Shown: piece by piece, positions 36,401 through 46,538 of the stretch
Numbering within the stretch: the stretch's first letter is position 1
Layout: each line of letters opens with the position of its first letter
From: Rhodocollybia butyracea
Taxonomy: Eukaryota; Basidiomycota; Agaricomycetes; Agaricales; Omphalotaceae
DNA: 64,000 nucleotides
Assembly (NCBI GenBank): GCA_015501585.1
Contig: JADNRY010000009.1
Location: 186,001 to 250,000, forward strand
Reading direction: 5' to 3'
Notes under the pieces: generated by a model
What the model was told of the DNA's origin: nothing
What the model saw: the letters and a program-made list of their open reading frames with translations, nothing else
Database searches by the model: none
Made by a program: the position numbers and the translations under genes

Positions 36401-36609
36401 GACTCGAAACCTCCCACCGGTAGGAACTGTCCATCGAAACTATTACCTGCACCGTCAAAGTCGGCTACAGATCCATTGACTGATGCCGCTTGATTATCGA
36501 ATAGAGGTTGCAGAGGCAGAAGAGTGAAAGGAAATTGTGGTAGATCCACTGCAATACTAGACGTACTGAGTAGTACAGGTAAAGCGATTACGAGTTGAGC
36601 TAACATCAT
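33421..36609 (-). CDS. Secreted GH29 alpha-L-fucosidase (two frame breaks)
   Basis: Glycoside hydrolase family 29, releasing terminal alpha-L-fucose outside the cell. ATG 36609 gives a signal peptide (MMLAQLVIALPVLLSTSSI). An extended beta-rich N-terminal region follows (about 330 residues), then the catalytic barrel: AKYGIFIHWGVYSYPAW, TSYAEWYK, KYFVQ joined to KHHDGFALFDT, RGTYYSLPEWFNPDYAKYGF and MWCDIGGPNMT, where the Asp is the likely nucleophile. NLLLDVGPTAEGEV and a C-terminal beta region follow, with stop at 33421-33423. About 11 introns. Two single-base frame breaks occur: at the GGG run 35161-35163 (after YPAW, before QVDPNWTS) and the GGGG run 33658-33661 (between RFTTTP and SFCIVAF). 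Either is fixed by one base, so sequence error is more likely than a pseudogene, but a dead gene is possible. Confidence 0.82.
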
Positions 36610-37126
36610 CGCTGGATAGTTGGGCTCCAGAGAACGAAATTTAACTTCATATAACTACTAGTAGGTTGCTCTCTATTTAGATCAGCTGGCCACTGAGTTT
36701 GGATTCTTCCATTGTGACTGAGGAGTACTGATGAAATCTTTCCGACTTACGACTCGTTGCATAGAATATATAGAAAGACGGGGGTATGACACTATGATAT
36801 CACAGTCCGGACCGCGAAAGAAAGGTAAGTCACAATAATCCAGGCCTACGAATGCTCTGTCTTCACCCGCTTGGTATCACCTATTCAATATAAGCAGGGT
36901 ACAGTACTCAGTATTGTAGCTAGCGACGCTTACCATGCAAACCAACGTGAAATCGGTCACTTCTCGATAGAGATCCTGAGTCACCATTTGAATACATTCT
37001 CATGCCAGGTCGTTCGCCTAGATCATCTTCATCGGTATCTCGTTCATGTTTAACCACATGATGACGAGGATCTGGAGGAACACCTCTATCGATATAAGAG
37101 CTAGACCGATCTGGATGGACGATTAA
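36610..37126. other. Intergenic stretch, GH29 promoter side
   Basis: About 515 bp between two minus-strand genes. It contains the GH29 promoter and the 3' flank of the modular protein gene. A TATA-like AGAATATATAGAAA lies at 36765-36778, about 155 bp before the start codon. No coding signal seen. Confidence 0.4.
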
Positions 37127-39369
37127 TTAAGATGCGAACACTAGGTCAGTGGACGTACCATAGAGCTTTCCGTTCATTTGAGACTGGTGATGAGGCTCCC
37201 CTGCGCGGTCATAAGACTGTAGAGTCTTTTCTTGTCTCGGAGCCGTCAGCCTTGAGTGATGTGCAAGCTCTTCAAGTTTGGGTTTCACATCATGCTCGTG
37301 CTCGTCCAAATGCCTGGTTATAGATCTGGAAGGATGTCTAGTAGTGGCGGTGTTTGGCTGAAGATCAATAGACGAAGGACTACCATAATCTATATCACGT
37401 TCAAGACCAGCGCAAAGAAGAATGTACAAACGAGAACGCACAAGATTCTGGCTCAGACTTGATTGATTCGGCCTCGATTGTAGCAGTAACACTCGATACA
37501 TTCGAGTTTTGGATTTGGGCCAAGGCGTTTTGACTGTGAAATTCGTGGAAGAAACGAATGTTTTCAGGGCTGAAAGGATCTGCGAAGAACAAGGTAAGTA
37601 AGCACATCCGATGAAAGAAGGAAAGCACTTGTACGGTGTTCTTCCTTCTTCGGCACTACCGGAGCTGGACTGCTTGAGTCTCTCAACTTCGGCTTCAAAT
37701 CATGCTCCATGGTATTATAGGAGTGTGATTGGGTCGCGACGAGACCTCGGAGATTATCTGGTTAGAGAATATAGGTAAACTGACTTCAAGCGTTTGGGAG
37801 AGTCCTTACCAGCTTCCGGATCTGGTTTGATGGCAGTGAACTGCAGCATCTCAGTACCTCTACCAGTATCAGCTCCAACGACCTTATTGGCATTCAATGT
37901 ATTCGATCTTTGCATATTTTCGTGATGTTCATGGTAGGACCGAATGTATTCTGGGCTGAGATAATCTACAGCACAAAAGGAAGAAATAGGTAAATCAATC
38001 CATTTTAGCTTTGAAACAGAAGAATAAGCACTCGTAATATCCTCTTCCTTCTTCGGAACAGTCTGGATTGCGCCCGAGCCTTGCTGGTTTAGATTCAAGC
38101 TCCCTGACTGCAATTTGAGGTTCGAGATGGGCTCGCGACGATGATCTGTTCAGTGGGAAACTACTATGAGCTATGAGCGTTTATGCCAGCTTTCGAAACT
38201 TGCCAGATTCCGGATCGTGCTTGATGGATACTTCCGGACTTGCTTCCGTATTTGCTTCCGGTATAGTGTGGCCCCCGTTAGATTCCTCTCTCGGTGGTTG
38301 TGGATGAGAGCGAATTCGAGGGTCCACTGGAGGTCCTTCCGGGTCATTTCGATGCTGACGCTTGTAGGCTAGCATTGCGGGAGATTGGTATGGGACGTGG
38401 CTGTGATCGCGTTCTGGTGCATTTTCAGCTGGGAGCGGAGGTACACCAGGGGCCGAACTGAACATAGATGATGAAGGATGGGGGGCAGGTGGAGGGGGTG
38501 GAGGTTGGAACCTAAAGGGGTGTCAGTGTCGCTCATGCTTACGGTTGCGTTTATGATAACACTGAACTTTGCCAAATTTTCCTCATGGGCCACTCGACGC
38601 GCTAGCAACAATTCAAAAAAAGCATGGGACGTAAACGAGCCGACACAATGATTCAGAAGGCTTACCACCTATCATATCCCGGACATCTTCAGATAGACCT
38701 ACCGCAAACTGGGGAGGCCGATTACTTTGAGGTACTCTTGGAGGAGGGTAGTCCCGTTTTAGTGGAAGTCTTTCCAGATCTCGGTAGGCGTACTGCGGCG
38801 TAACTGAAGTCCATTCTAATACCAAAGAGCGTTAAAAGGGGAAGAGCTACAGCTATTCGTCAAAGTAACACGTACGAAGAATGCTGCGCGGGCTCCCGTG
38901 ATGTTTATAGTCATACTCGTAGATTTCAGAAATCACATCGAGCGTTGGGTTCGTGGAGAAGTCTCTTGTATGATGAGCACCAAGAACAATAGCTAGGTTA
39001 TCAAAATTGGATAATTCTACAATAATAAGACTCTTTGGAATCGCTGAGTTATCTTTGAGCAGAAGGAATACAGCGGAATAACACACCTGTGTCCGTACAA
39101 AATATATCGCGAGGTCTCGCTTTCCTCCAGTCATTCTTTCAAACCAGCCTCCAATCGCGTTAGCGAATCGCTCCTTCATATACTCGGGAACCGATTCGGT
39201 GGGTGGCCTGGACCACGGATTTGTTACAACTACATACTTCAAGTCGTCCGGGACTTTGTATTCCTGATAGGTAAAGTTATTGTTGGTTCAGGGCCAGAAA
39301 ACTCAGCGATTTTGAGCCTACTTTTCGCTTGAATTTCGGGGGCTTTGGAGGTTTCAATTTTCTGTTCAT
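37127..39369 (-). CDS. Uncharacterised protein with repeated acidic/SUMO-like motifs
   Basis: Not a family I recognise. ATG 39369 opens MNRKLKPPKPPKFKRK, spliced to EYKVPDDLKYVVVTNPWSRP and a compact N-terminal domain (FANAIGGWFERMTGGKRDLA; LSNFDNLAIVLGAHHTRDF). A Pro-rich linker (PQYAYRDLERLPLKRDYPPP) is followed by a repetitive C-terminal half. There, exon-sized units pair VPKKEE with SPEYIRSYHEHH or SPENIRFFHEFH and end in IKHDPES, IKPDPEA or IKSEPES. The IK-x-D/E-P-E tetrads match sumoylation consensus sites (hydrophobic-K-x-E/D). Stop near 37127. Exon borders in the repeat region were not all resolved. Nuclear regulatory role is a guess from composition. Confidence 0.55.
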
Positions 39370-39466
39370 GATGTTGCCGGTTTGTGATCAAAGACGATAA
39401 GCGCCCATACTTGACAATCGAGTAACGAATTGTATAAAGAGTACTATACGAAGTCGGAAGACATTG

Positions 39467-40844
39467 TTATACCCGTAATGAGCTTTTTGAACCAGAGTTT
39501 CCAAGCTCCTTCCACCACTGCGTCTTTTGACGTCCACCGCTATCAGGCTTTCCGCCCTTCTTGACAATAGTCGACAGTCCAGAGCTCACACCCTTACGGC
39601 CACCACCAGGAAACAGTTGCGCCGATTTTGCATCCTTTATTTTCGTTGTAGGCTTGGGTGGCTTGTGTTCATTATCTTCGTCGTCCTCGTTATCGTCTAG
39701 AGGTCTCTTCCGTTTTCCTTTTCTTTTGGCGTCTTGGTGACGTTCGCCATCCTCGCTATCTGCATCTTCGTCCTCATCAGCCTGTGGACGAGCTTTCGGT
39801 CGAGTTTTGGTCAAAAGCGACGCAGTCAGCACACTGACGCCCCCCTTCTCCCATTCCTTGCGGTGTAAACGATAGACTGCCATCGTTGCTCGAGCGTCAG
39901 TAAGCTATATGAACAGTAGGTGAGATTCGTTTGCTGTAACATACCACGGACATATAACTTACACTGGAATGCTCCCCGCCTTGAATAGTGATATCCAACT
40001 CTTGCTTTACCAAATTTCGTAGAGAGACGTATTTACTGCGTACGACTTTGTGTTTACCAGCAAAATATTGGGTGTCTCGAGTTAGAGGCCAAGGATGTGA
40101 TAGTAGTAGCGCCTGCAAAGGAGATTAACGAGTGAAAGTTTGAGCCAGAACAACACACTTTGAGATCGTTGTGAACGGCATGACCAACGAGTATACGGTC
40201 TTTGATCATCTCCGCGACTTGTTTCTGTATTTCGCCAAATGGTTTAGCTAGTGAAATGTCAGCGAAGCTCTAACAAAAATTTCTAAAACCCAACCTTTCA
40301 CCATATCTGATTCCCGAATACCACTCCACTGTGTCCGATAGTCTACCACACGTTCTCTCTGCCTCACGAACTCATCCAATTGGACGGCACCATAATAATT
40401 CACCAGCGTAACTCTCGCCAGCGAACTCTCAGATCCGTCAATCCCAATACCAACCATTTCGCAGTCGATAGCAATGTATTTACCTGGTCTGAAATTCATT
40501 CAATTGAGACTGAGGATATCAATGAAAGGACATACTGTTTGAGGTCTTCAGAAGATGCTAAGGATGAATCCAGTTCACCGAGGACCATACTTCGGAGAGA
40601 CGGTAGTGATTCGCCATTTTTTAGTTCATCTTTGGGTTTAAGATGGTGCGAATTGGAAGATGAAGCGATTGGAGACTTTTCTACGACATGATCTACTTTT
40701 CGTCGTTTGTGCACACGGTCGTCTTTTTCCTTGTTTGGTTTGGGCAACTTCTGTGGGGAATGGTTAGAGAAGTACTTGGCTGTTTTGAGAGAAGCCGACC
40801 TTTTGCAAAGCAAGCCAGTTTGAAGACGCACTTGCTTTCGACAT
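39467..40844 (-). CDS. REX4: RNA exonuclease 4 (DEDDh 3'-5' exonuclease)
   Basis: REX4-family exonuclease involved in pre-rRNA processing in the nucleolus. ATG 40844 (MSKASASSNWLALQK), a basic linker (HKRRKVDHVVEK), then the exonuclease domain. ExoI is YIAIDCEMVGIG (catalytic Asp and Glu), followed by LARVTLVNYYGAVQLDEFV and ERVVDYRTQWSGIRESDM. ExoII is GHAVHNDLKALLLSHP (Asp). ExoIII reads EHSSLTDARATMAVYR (His and Asp). The C-terminal tail is Lys/Glu/Asp-rich with WWKELG. All DEDDh residues are present. Five introns with canonical sites keep one frame; stop 39467-39469. The adjoining modular gene, same strand, ends upstream in the opposite order, so no co-transcription is implied. Confidence 0.92.
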
Positions 40845-41214
40845 CAAAGTGTGAAATTTGTGAAATCCAGATAAGCGCTCAAATATTTCCAGGTTGCTAT
40901 TTCTGTGCTGTTGATGCGTTTACAGCACGGTGTAATGTAAAATCAAGTTTATTTCTTGAATTATGAGATGCGCCTTCCGTTCTGTGCGCTGGGGCGACTA
41001 ACTTCAGGAAGTTGACGCGGCATTCGCGGCGCAAATGCGTGGGAGCTGTTCCTCTCTTTCGATTCTGCCTTCGACCGCGCCGTTAATCCTTCCTCTCTTT
41101 CCTTCATACTTAGATCTTGGAATGGAGTGGCTTATTTCCGTCTGAAGAGCAATCTGTAATTACCGATGAAGTTTGAACAACTTTCTTCTACAGTCCGCAG
41201 CTGGCCACGGGCTG
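40845..41214. other. Intergenic stretch upstream of REX4
   Basis: REX4 promoter side and the edge of the repeat-rich island. GC-rich around 40990-41090. No coding signal recognised. Confidence 0.4.
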
Positions 41215-41925
41215 TTATATATTATGACGCGCGATTCGGGCTTGTTCTACCAGCCCCCACATCCTCAGACCTTGACGCGGACGGTTCAAACGTTCATCGA
41301 TCGCATCGTTCTCTTGAAGACTATAGCCTGCAATAATCCGGAAAGCTTTTTCCCAGTCAGCATTCAGCGATGTGTTGTATGCTTCAATTCCACTGTGACT
41401 TCTTTCCATAAATCTCTGTTGATATAGTCCAGATATCAAACGACTTTCTATGTCACTGTTATTACGCGACATATCAAGACTATGAATACGCGAACCCGTA
41501 ACAGAACGAGCTGGATCTGCAGTTGCACCCGACGTGCAAGTATCACGGGCTTTCTTTTCCAGAAACAACGTCGGGACTCAAGTACTCATAAGCAGCCTCC
41601 CATTCGAATTTTCTCGTGGTTCTTGCTCAGTAACGCATTGCTCTTCTACGCTCGCTGCGTTGAGAAACCTGTCCGCTAACCGTCACAGGTAACTCGGATT
41701 CGACGAGCATGCCTGATATTTCCGCATGTTTCAAACACCCTCTAGCTTCGTTCAAAGCTTTAGCGGACTTGATTGAGCTCACAGAGCTGATAGATTCCAT
41801 ATGGTCAAAAACATTACGTTCAATATCTTTGATGCGAGCGAACGGATTTTCAGCGTATGCGTTCGAAACTCAGGGTGTGCGATCACTATCGGCTCGATGC
41901 TGGCTCGATGCTCGGCCGAAAGAAT
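41215..41925 (-). pseudogene. Decayed gene fragment, paralogue of the 44.1-44.5 kb copy
   Basis: Minus-strand coding-like pieces: PEFRTHTLKIRSLASKILNV (41800-41900) and SIKSAKALNEARGCLKHAE (41700-41780), plus a terminal piece ending VEQARIARHNI near 41215. The first piece is clearly related to AEFRTHMLEIRSLAPG at 44290-44390, so the locus contains a duplicated gene. The parts are in several frames with stops, and the upstream end is cut by the LINE at about 41926. The parent protein is not recognised. Confidence 0.45.
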
Positions 41926-43275
41926 TATTGAGAAGGCAAAGGCAATGAAAAGGACGCTTTGGGTAGCATGCGTAGACATAACCAATGCATTCCCATCAGT
42001 TCACCGTGCCACACTGTGGTTTAAGCTTTGGCGCAAGGGCGCAGGGGGGAAAATATTTGATTGGATTCGCATGATATACAGTAGAATGAAGTACAAAGTA
42101 AAGAACGGCGGGTCACTATCAGAAGAATTCCAGTCACTATTGGGCATACTTGCGGGAGACACACTATCACCGCTCTTATGGATCCTGTATTTCTCAGACT
42201 TCGGAATACCTGAGACAGAGGATGACGTCGAACTATTCGGGCAGTTCATTTCCCATTTAGAACAAGCGGATGACCTACTACTCATTGCCCTATCACCAGA
42301 GGGGTTGCAACGAAAAATGAACCTTTTCTATGACTGGTGCCGAACAAACTTCATGGTTATCAACGCTATTAAGTCAGTCGTGTCATACCATGGGCCTGCT
42401 CTGGAAGTACCACCGGTATTTTATTTCGCTCAAAACATAGTGGCACTAGTCTTGGAATATACTTATGTTGGTGTAACATTCCAGGGCGGCCCTTTCCGAG
42501 CAGATTGCGTCCACAAAATATTTGAGGCACACTATTCAAACAAGTCAGATAAAGCACGGTCAGTAGCCCATGGAGTTCTGCACTTGGAATCCATGATCGG
42601 AACTGTGCCACCTGACGAGGGTAAGACACTATACATGGGCTGTATTGACCCGCATTTGACCTACGGATGCGAAGTTGCAATTGACACAAGCCCAGCATTA
42701 GCTAAGTCATTAGAAAGGGTGCAAATTGACTTCCTGAGACGCCTTCTTGGCTTATCGGCTAAAGCATCGAATGTAGCGCTATACACAGAAACAGGTTTGA
42801 CTCCAATACTGTACCGGCGCATGGAGCTTGCCTTTAGAACACTCAAATATGGTCTGAATCGAGAGACGGACACCTACTTTTATGCGGCTATGATGGAATC
42901 AATTGCCTTACATCGGCAGGGTCACTATGCCTGGATAACAGCACTGCTGACAGTGGCTGAAAAGTTGCTGGGAGGAATAATATCGATTCCGTCAATCGAT
43001 CACCTGGTCATACCAGACAATGCAGATGCCTTTCACGAGCTTGTAGAAGAAGGGTAGATAAGTATCTGGAGGCACAACTAAATGCCACAAAGAGTAAAAC
43101 TTACCTTCTTCATTGGCGAAAAGAGCCAATCGGGTCAAGAAATGACTCAAAGTACAAGACAAGATGCATGAGGCAATATCTCAGTCTCGTGAAAAACACA
43201 GTACATCGGAAGGCATTTACCAAGGTCATCACAGGGGACCACTCTCTAGCAGTTGAGCGATTGCGATGGGTGGAC

Positions 43276-43462
43276 ATCTGCAAAACCTGGGACAAGCTTT
43301 GGCTGCTCTGGAGCACTCTGGAGCGCTCCAAAGCTGTCAAAGCTGCCAAAGCAACCCAGAGCAGCTCAGAGCGCTCTACAGCGAGTACCCTTGCTCTGAG
43401 ATGCTTTGGACTGAATAGCAACTGAATAGAACTGCTTTCATCAAAACCCAGGTTTTGCAGAT
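43276..43462. mobile_element. 187-bp MITE, copy 1 (inside the LINE)
   Basis: Ends are a perfect 16-bp terminal inverted repeat, ATCTGCAAAACCTGGG at left and its complement at right. GGAC flanks both sides; removing the element and one GGAC restores the LINE reading WVDNHR. So GGAC is the likely target-site duplication (4 bp, or 5 with an adjacent T). The interior has no coding capacity and contains GAGCGCTC palindromes. It is 186/187 identical to the copy at 50170. Confidence 0.9.
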
Positions 43463-43976
43463 GGACAACCACCGTATACAAGTCCCTCACAATATGCGAC
43501 TGTGCAGATTTTGTAAGTCAGATGTAGAGGATCCGGAACACGCATTTTTACTGTGTTCATACCCAGCTGTTGAGTCTTTGCGGGCACGCCTTTTGAGTTC
43601 TGTTCTCCCAGGCACACGTCCACCCAGTAATAAAGGCGAAGCTACATCCCTGCTTGGAGAGATGATATCTCTAAAGAATGGATTTGCCGTGACTGCAAAG
43701 TACTTCTTTGATGTCTTAACCATTTATGACGAGGCTTCTTTATTTATCCCAACTGGATATGACAGAAATTTTGTAGTCCCGTAGGTAGATACTTGTTAAC
43801 TTATTTAATTCCTGTACTCTTGGCCTCTCTTTTGGCTCACGGATCTACCGCTACCAAAGCGTAGTGAGCTCGTCCGGACACCAGGGAGATGGCCCCGAGA
43901 CGACGATGTACGTAGGCACATCGGGTAGCTTCTCGGACCCCGGCGTATCAGCACTTGGTCCCAAGCCGGCAATAAA

Positions 43977-43993
43977 CCTAACCTAACCTAACC
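43977..43993 (+). repeat. CCTAA pentanucleotide tail of the LINE
   Basis: Three and a half tandem copies of CCTAA end the LINE exactly where host sequence resumes. It is a LINE 3' tail, not a telomere: the fungal telomere unit would be CCCTAA and far longer. Confidence 0.6.
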
Positions 43994-44530
43994 TCCAACT
44001 CGCCAGGAACTAGTACCCCAACACTGATTGTATTGGCTCTCCTTATCAGTTGTCCGTATGTCTCAGTTCGCCCTGTACACATCTCAACGCAATCTCAACG
44101 TGTTACACTCACCAGAGGCCTGTCTCAACACTCGTGCAAAGTTTGCAATGTTATCCATCTTCCGTTCCAACATCTTCAGAGCACAAAAATACGAAAGCAT
44201 CAAAAGCTTGCGACCATAGACACACCGCTGTCCTCCAAGGTTCAAACAGAATAAGCATGAGTCTGCGAGACTTTTTTCTAAAGCAATCTTGATCTCGTTG
44301 ACGTAACGCTCCCTGGTGCGAGTGACCTGATTTCAAGCATATGCGTTCGAAACTCTGCGTGTTTTTCTTCAACGATCACCATTGACTCGGTGCTCGGCTG
44401 AAAGAACTCTTTGTAGCCTCACCAGGAACTGCAACAGAAAGTCCTCCAACACTGATTATACTTGGCTCTTCTTATCAGTTGTCCGTATGACTCAGTACAC
44501 CCTGTACATGCTTGACCTCAACGCAACCTT
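43994..44530 (-). pseudogene. Duplicated host-gene debris flanking the LINE
   Basis: Two diverged copies of one segment lie here. The stretch 44000-44100 resembles 44410-44525: both carry CAACACTGATT, then CTTATCAGTTGTCCGTATG, then CCCTGTACAT and CTCAACGCAA. The stretch 44335-44405 resembles 41853-41925. Read minus, 44290-44400 encodes AEFRTHMLEIRSLAPG, with stops and frame changes nearby. I interpret a tandem-duplicated, decayed gene, one copy of which was split by the LINE. Parent function unknown. Confidence 0.5.
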
Positions 44531-44599
44531 AAAGCATTACGCTCTCCCGCCTAGCAACGTCGAAGGCGCGTAACCATCAACCAGATTATGTCGGTTCCT

Positions 44600-44907
44600 T
44601 GGTTGCTTGGATTTTACCTCGATCGGTCGGCAATCCGCTCGGTTGGCCAAATACATATCCCTACACGAGGCAACATTATACTGGAAGGATTTCGTTGTGG
44701 GTAGATTCAAGAATCGCACGGCGGGGGAGGAGAGTGACTCGGCATGATCCTCGCCACTTAGTTGACAAAATGTACCTATGTACTTATCGTTTTTCTCCCA
44801 GCGCGCGGCAGTCTACCTTCCTCTTTGCGGGTGTAGCATGGCCGTTCCCTTGCGGGACCCCACCTTAGGGCGGAGCTGAGTACAAATCTATCTATCTATC
44901 TATCTGC
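44600..44907 (+). mobile_element. SINE-like element or non-autonomous tail
   Basis: The 3' end reads GGGACCCCACCTTAGGGCGG followed by AGCTGAGTACAA and a TCTA microsatellite. Nearly the same end (GGGACCCCACTGTAGAGCGG, then ATCTAAGTA and a TAC microsatellite) occurs at 62540-62595. A shared 3' end running into a simple repeat is typical of short retroelements. The 5' boundary is not defined and no internal RNA polymerase III promoter was confirmed. Confidence 0.4.
44886..44905. repeat. TCTA microsatellite
   Basis: About five tandem TCTA units directly after the SINE-like 3' end. Confidence 0.85.
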
Positions 44908-45076
44908 ACGATGGTGTAGGGAGGCAACGGTCACGCTCATGGTGTACGCTGTTGCGTTGCCTAATTTTCAGCTGGTCACGGTCACGGAGGACCTAGCCAG
45001 GACCCCTGATAGTACAGTTTGAGGTCCGATCCCAGGAGGGAGGACCCCTGATAGTAGGCGCTTATGATATGTGGAG

Positions 45077-45424
45077 GTTCGGATAAAAATGGTCCAAATT
45101 TTGGCCAAATCACATATTTTTGTTCGGATAAAAGTGACCACCGCAGGTGGAAGTTGTGCAAAAGTTCGGATAATTTTGGCCAGTTTCGGAAGGTAGTTAG
45201 CTTAGAAGGGTCAAGTAGGGTCAGATTTTGAATGATTTTTGAGTGATTTCTGGCTCCAGGTGCATCAAATAACTAAGAACCACAGCCGCTGAACTGATTT
45301 TTCCAGCCAATTTTGTGAGATTTTACGCCTCTACAGGCAGAAAAATGGGCCCCGGCCCGGGACCAGGCTATGTACAAGTTCGGATAAAAACTAGGTCAAA
45401 AGTGAAAATTTGGTTCGGATAAAA
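45077..45424 (+). repeat. Five dispersed GTTCGGATAA motifs
   Basis: GTTCGGATAA occurs at 45077, 45122, 45164, 45378 and 45413, four of them followed by AA. Spacing is irregular, so it is not a simple tandem repeat. The motif may be a protein-binding site within a transposon end. Confidence 0.6.
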
Positions 45425-45809
45425 ACTGGCGCCCCCATACACGGCCAAACCTTAGAATGCACTCAGTGTGAAAGCCGATGGGGGCCCCCGGTCCCAATGC
45501 TGATTTTACGCCTGGGTTAAGTAATTACCAACTGAGTCTTAAATTTCAAAGATAGCACCCAGTTTAAATTTTTTTTGCTTTTAGACTCAAACTCAACCCG
45601 GGTTCTAACTTTTTGTCGTGCTCTAAAGCATCCCGTCATTTTGGGACCCAGCTTCAGCCAATGTGCTCCCGTGACGGTGATAAATGCGGTGGGCTTTGTT
45701 TTTCCACGGTTCATTTTTCCCTTTCGTTCTCATCTTGCTCGCTTCAACCGCTTCAGTAACCCATCCTCAACCTTCCTCAACCTTCTCAGTTCTTCTTCGA
45801 TGCTTCCCC

Positions 45810-45905
45810 AATGCCCTCAATTCCTCAACGCCCTCAAACCTCTACCCTCAACGCCCTCAATTCCTCAACGCCCTCAAATTTCTACCTCAACGCTGTCCTC
45901 AACGT
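45810..45905 (+). repeat. CT-rich minisatellite
   Basis: Two or more imperfect copies of a unit of about 40 bp built from CCTCAATTCCTCAACGCCCT plus a CTACC stretch. No coding role is evident. Confidence 0.6.
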
Positions 45906-46517
45906 CGCAAATATCTCTGCCATCAAGGTCTTCCTCCAAATCCTTAGTGTTAGTACACACACATTTAGGCAAGATTTCTCTTCATAATTATTAGTATCTG
46001 CTAACGACCTTCTATTCAGGCCGGCCACAACACTTGTGTTAAGGTGAGTGGTAGTATTATATGTTTCCGGTTCTCTAGCCTATGTACTCTATGGTATAGT
46101 ATTTGAGTATTGTAGTAACGTATCGATAATTGTATATGTACTTAGTATAACCTGAATTTATTATAAACATTTGCATGCTTTTCTGAGCGAGGAATGAAAC
46201 GGGAGAAGAATCGGGCACAAACGGGTAAAAAACGATGAAACGCTATGTGGTGTCAGGGCTAAAGTATTTTGGCCCGAGGCTGAATATTTTCGTACCTGGC
46301 ACTACCTTCGAGCCGGGGCAATCTTATCACTTTTGCACTGCGCACCAACTAGGTTAACCCTGGCCTGAAATTTTTGGGGTTAAACTCAGTTTAACCCCGA
46401 AGGCTGCCTGTGTACATGTCATCTTCACCTATTATCAGGTGTCCTCAGGAGGGCCGTTTTCGGTTATTTTTTTTACCCCATTTGGACGAAATTCGGTTAT
46501 TTAGATCATACCTTACC

Positions 46518-46538
46518 GGAAGGAAGGAAGGAAGGAAG
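46518..46538 (+). repeat. GGAA microsatellite
   Basis: Five tandem GGAA units within the repeat island. Confidence 0.85.

Larger units (their letters stand above)
41926..43993 (+). mobile_element. 5'-truncated non-LTR retrotransposon (LINE)
   Basis: The element begins inside reverse transcriptase. Motif A is WVACVDITNAFPSVHRATLW, followed by FDWIRMIYSRMKYKVKNGG and GILAGDTLSPLLWILYFSDF (motif B region). The catalytic ADD lies in EQADDLLLIALS (motif C), followed by the LERVQIDFLRRLLGLS thumb region. After one base missing in a GGG run near 43055, the frame continues as VDKYLEAQLNATKSK to VERLRWVD. Here a 187-bp MITE interrupts it; then NHRIQVPHNMRLCRFCKSD with the C-terminal Cys-Cys-His-Cys finger usual in LINE ORF2. 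The 3' end is a short CCTAA repeat (43977-43993). No endonuclease domain or first ORF is present, so the copy is truncated and not autonomous. The left edge is set by comparison with the uninterrupted paralogue near 44400. Confidence 0.82.

Noticed and set aside
43977..43993. Telomere repeat
   Set aside because: The unit is CCTAA, only 17 bp long, internal, and sits exactly at a LINE end.
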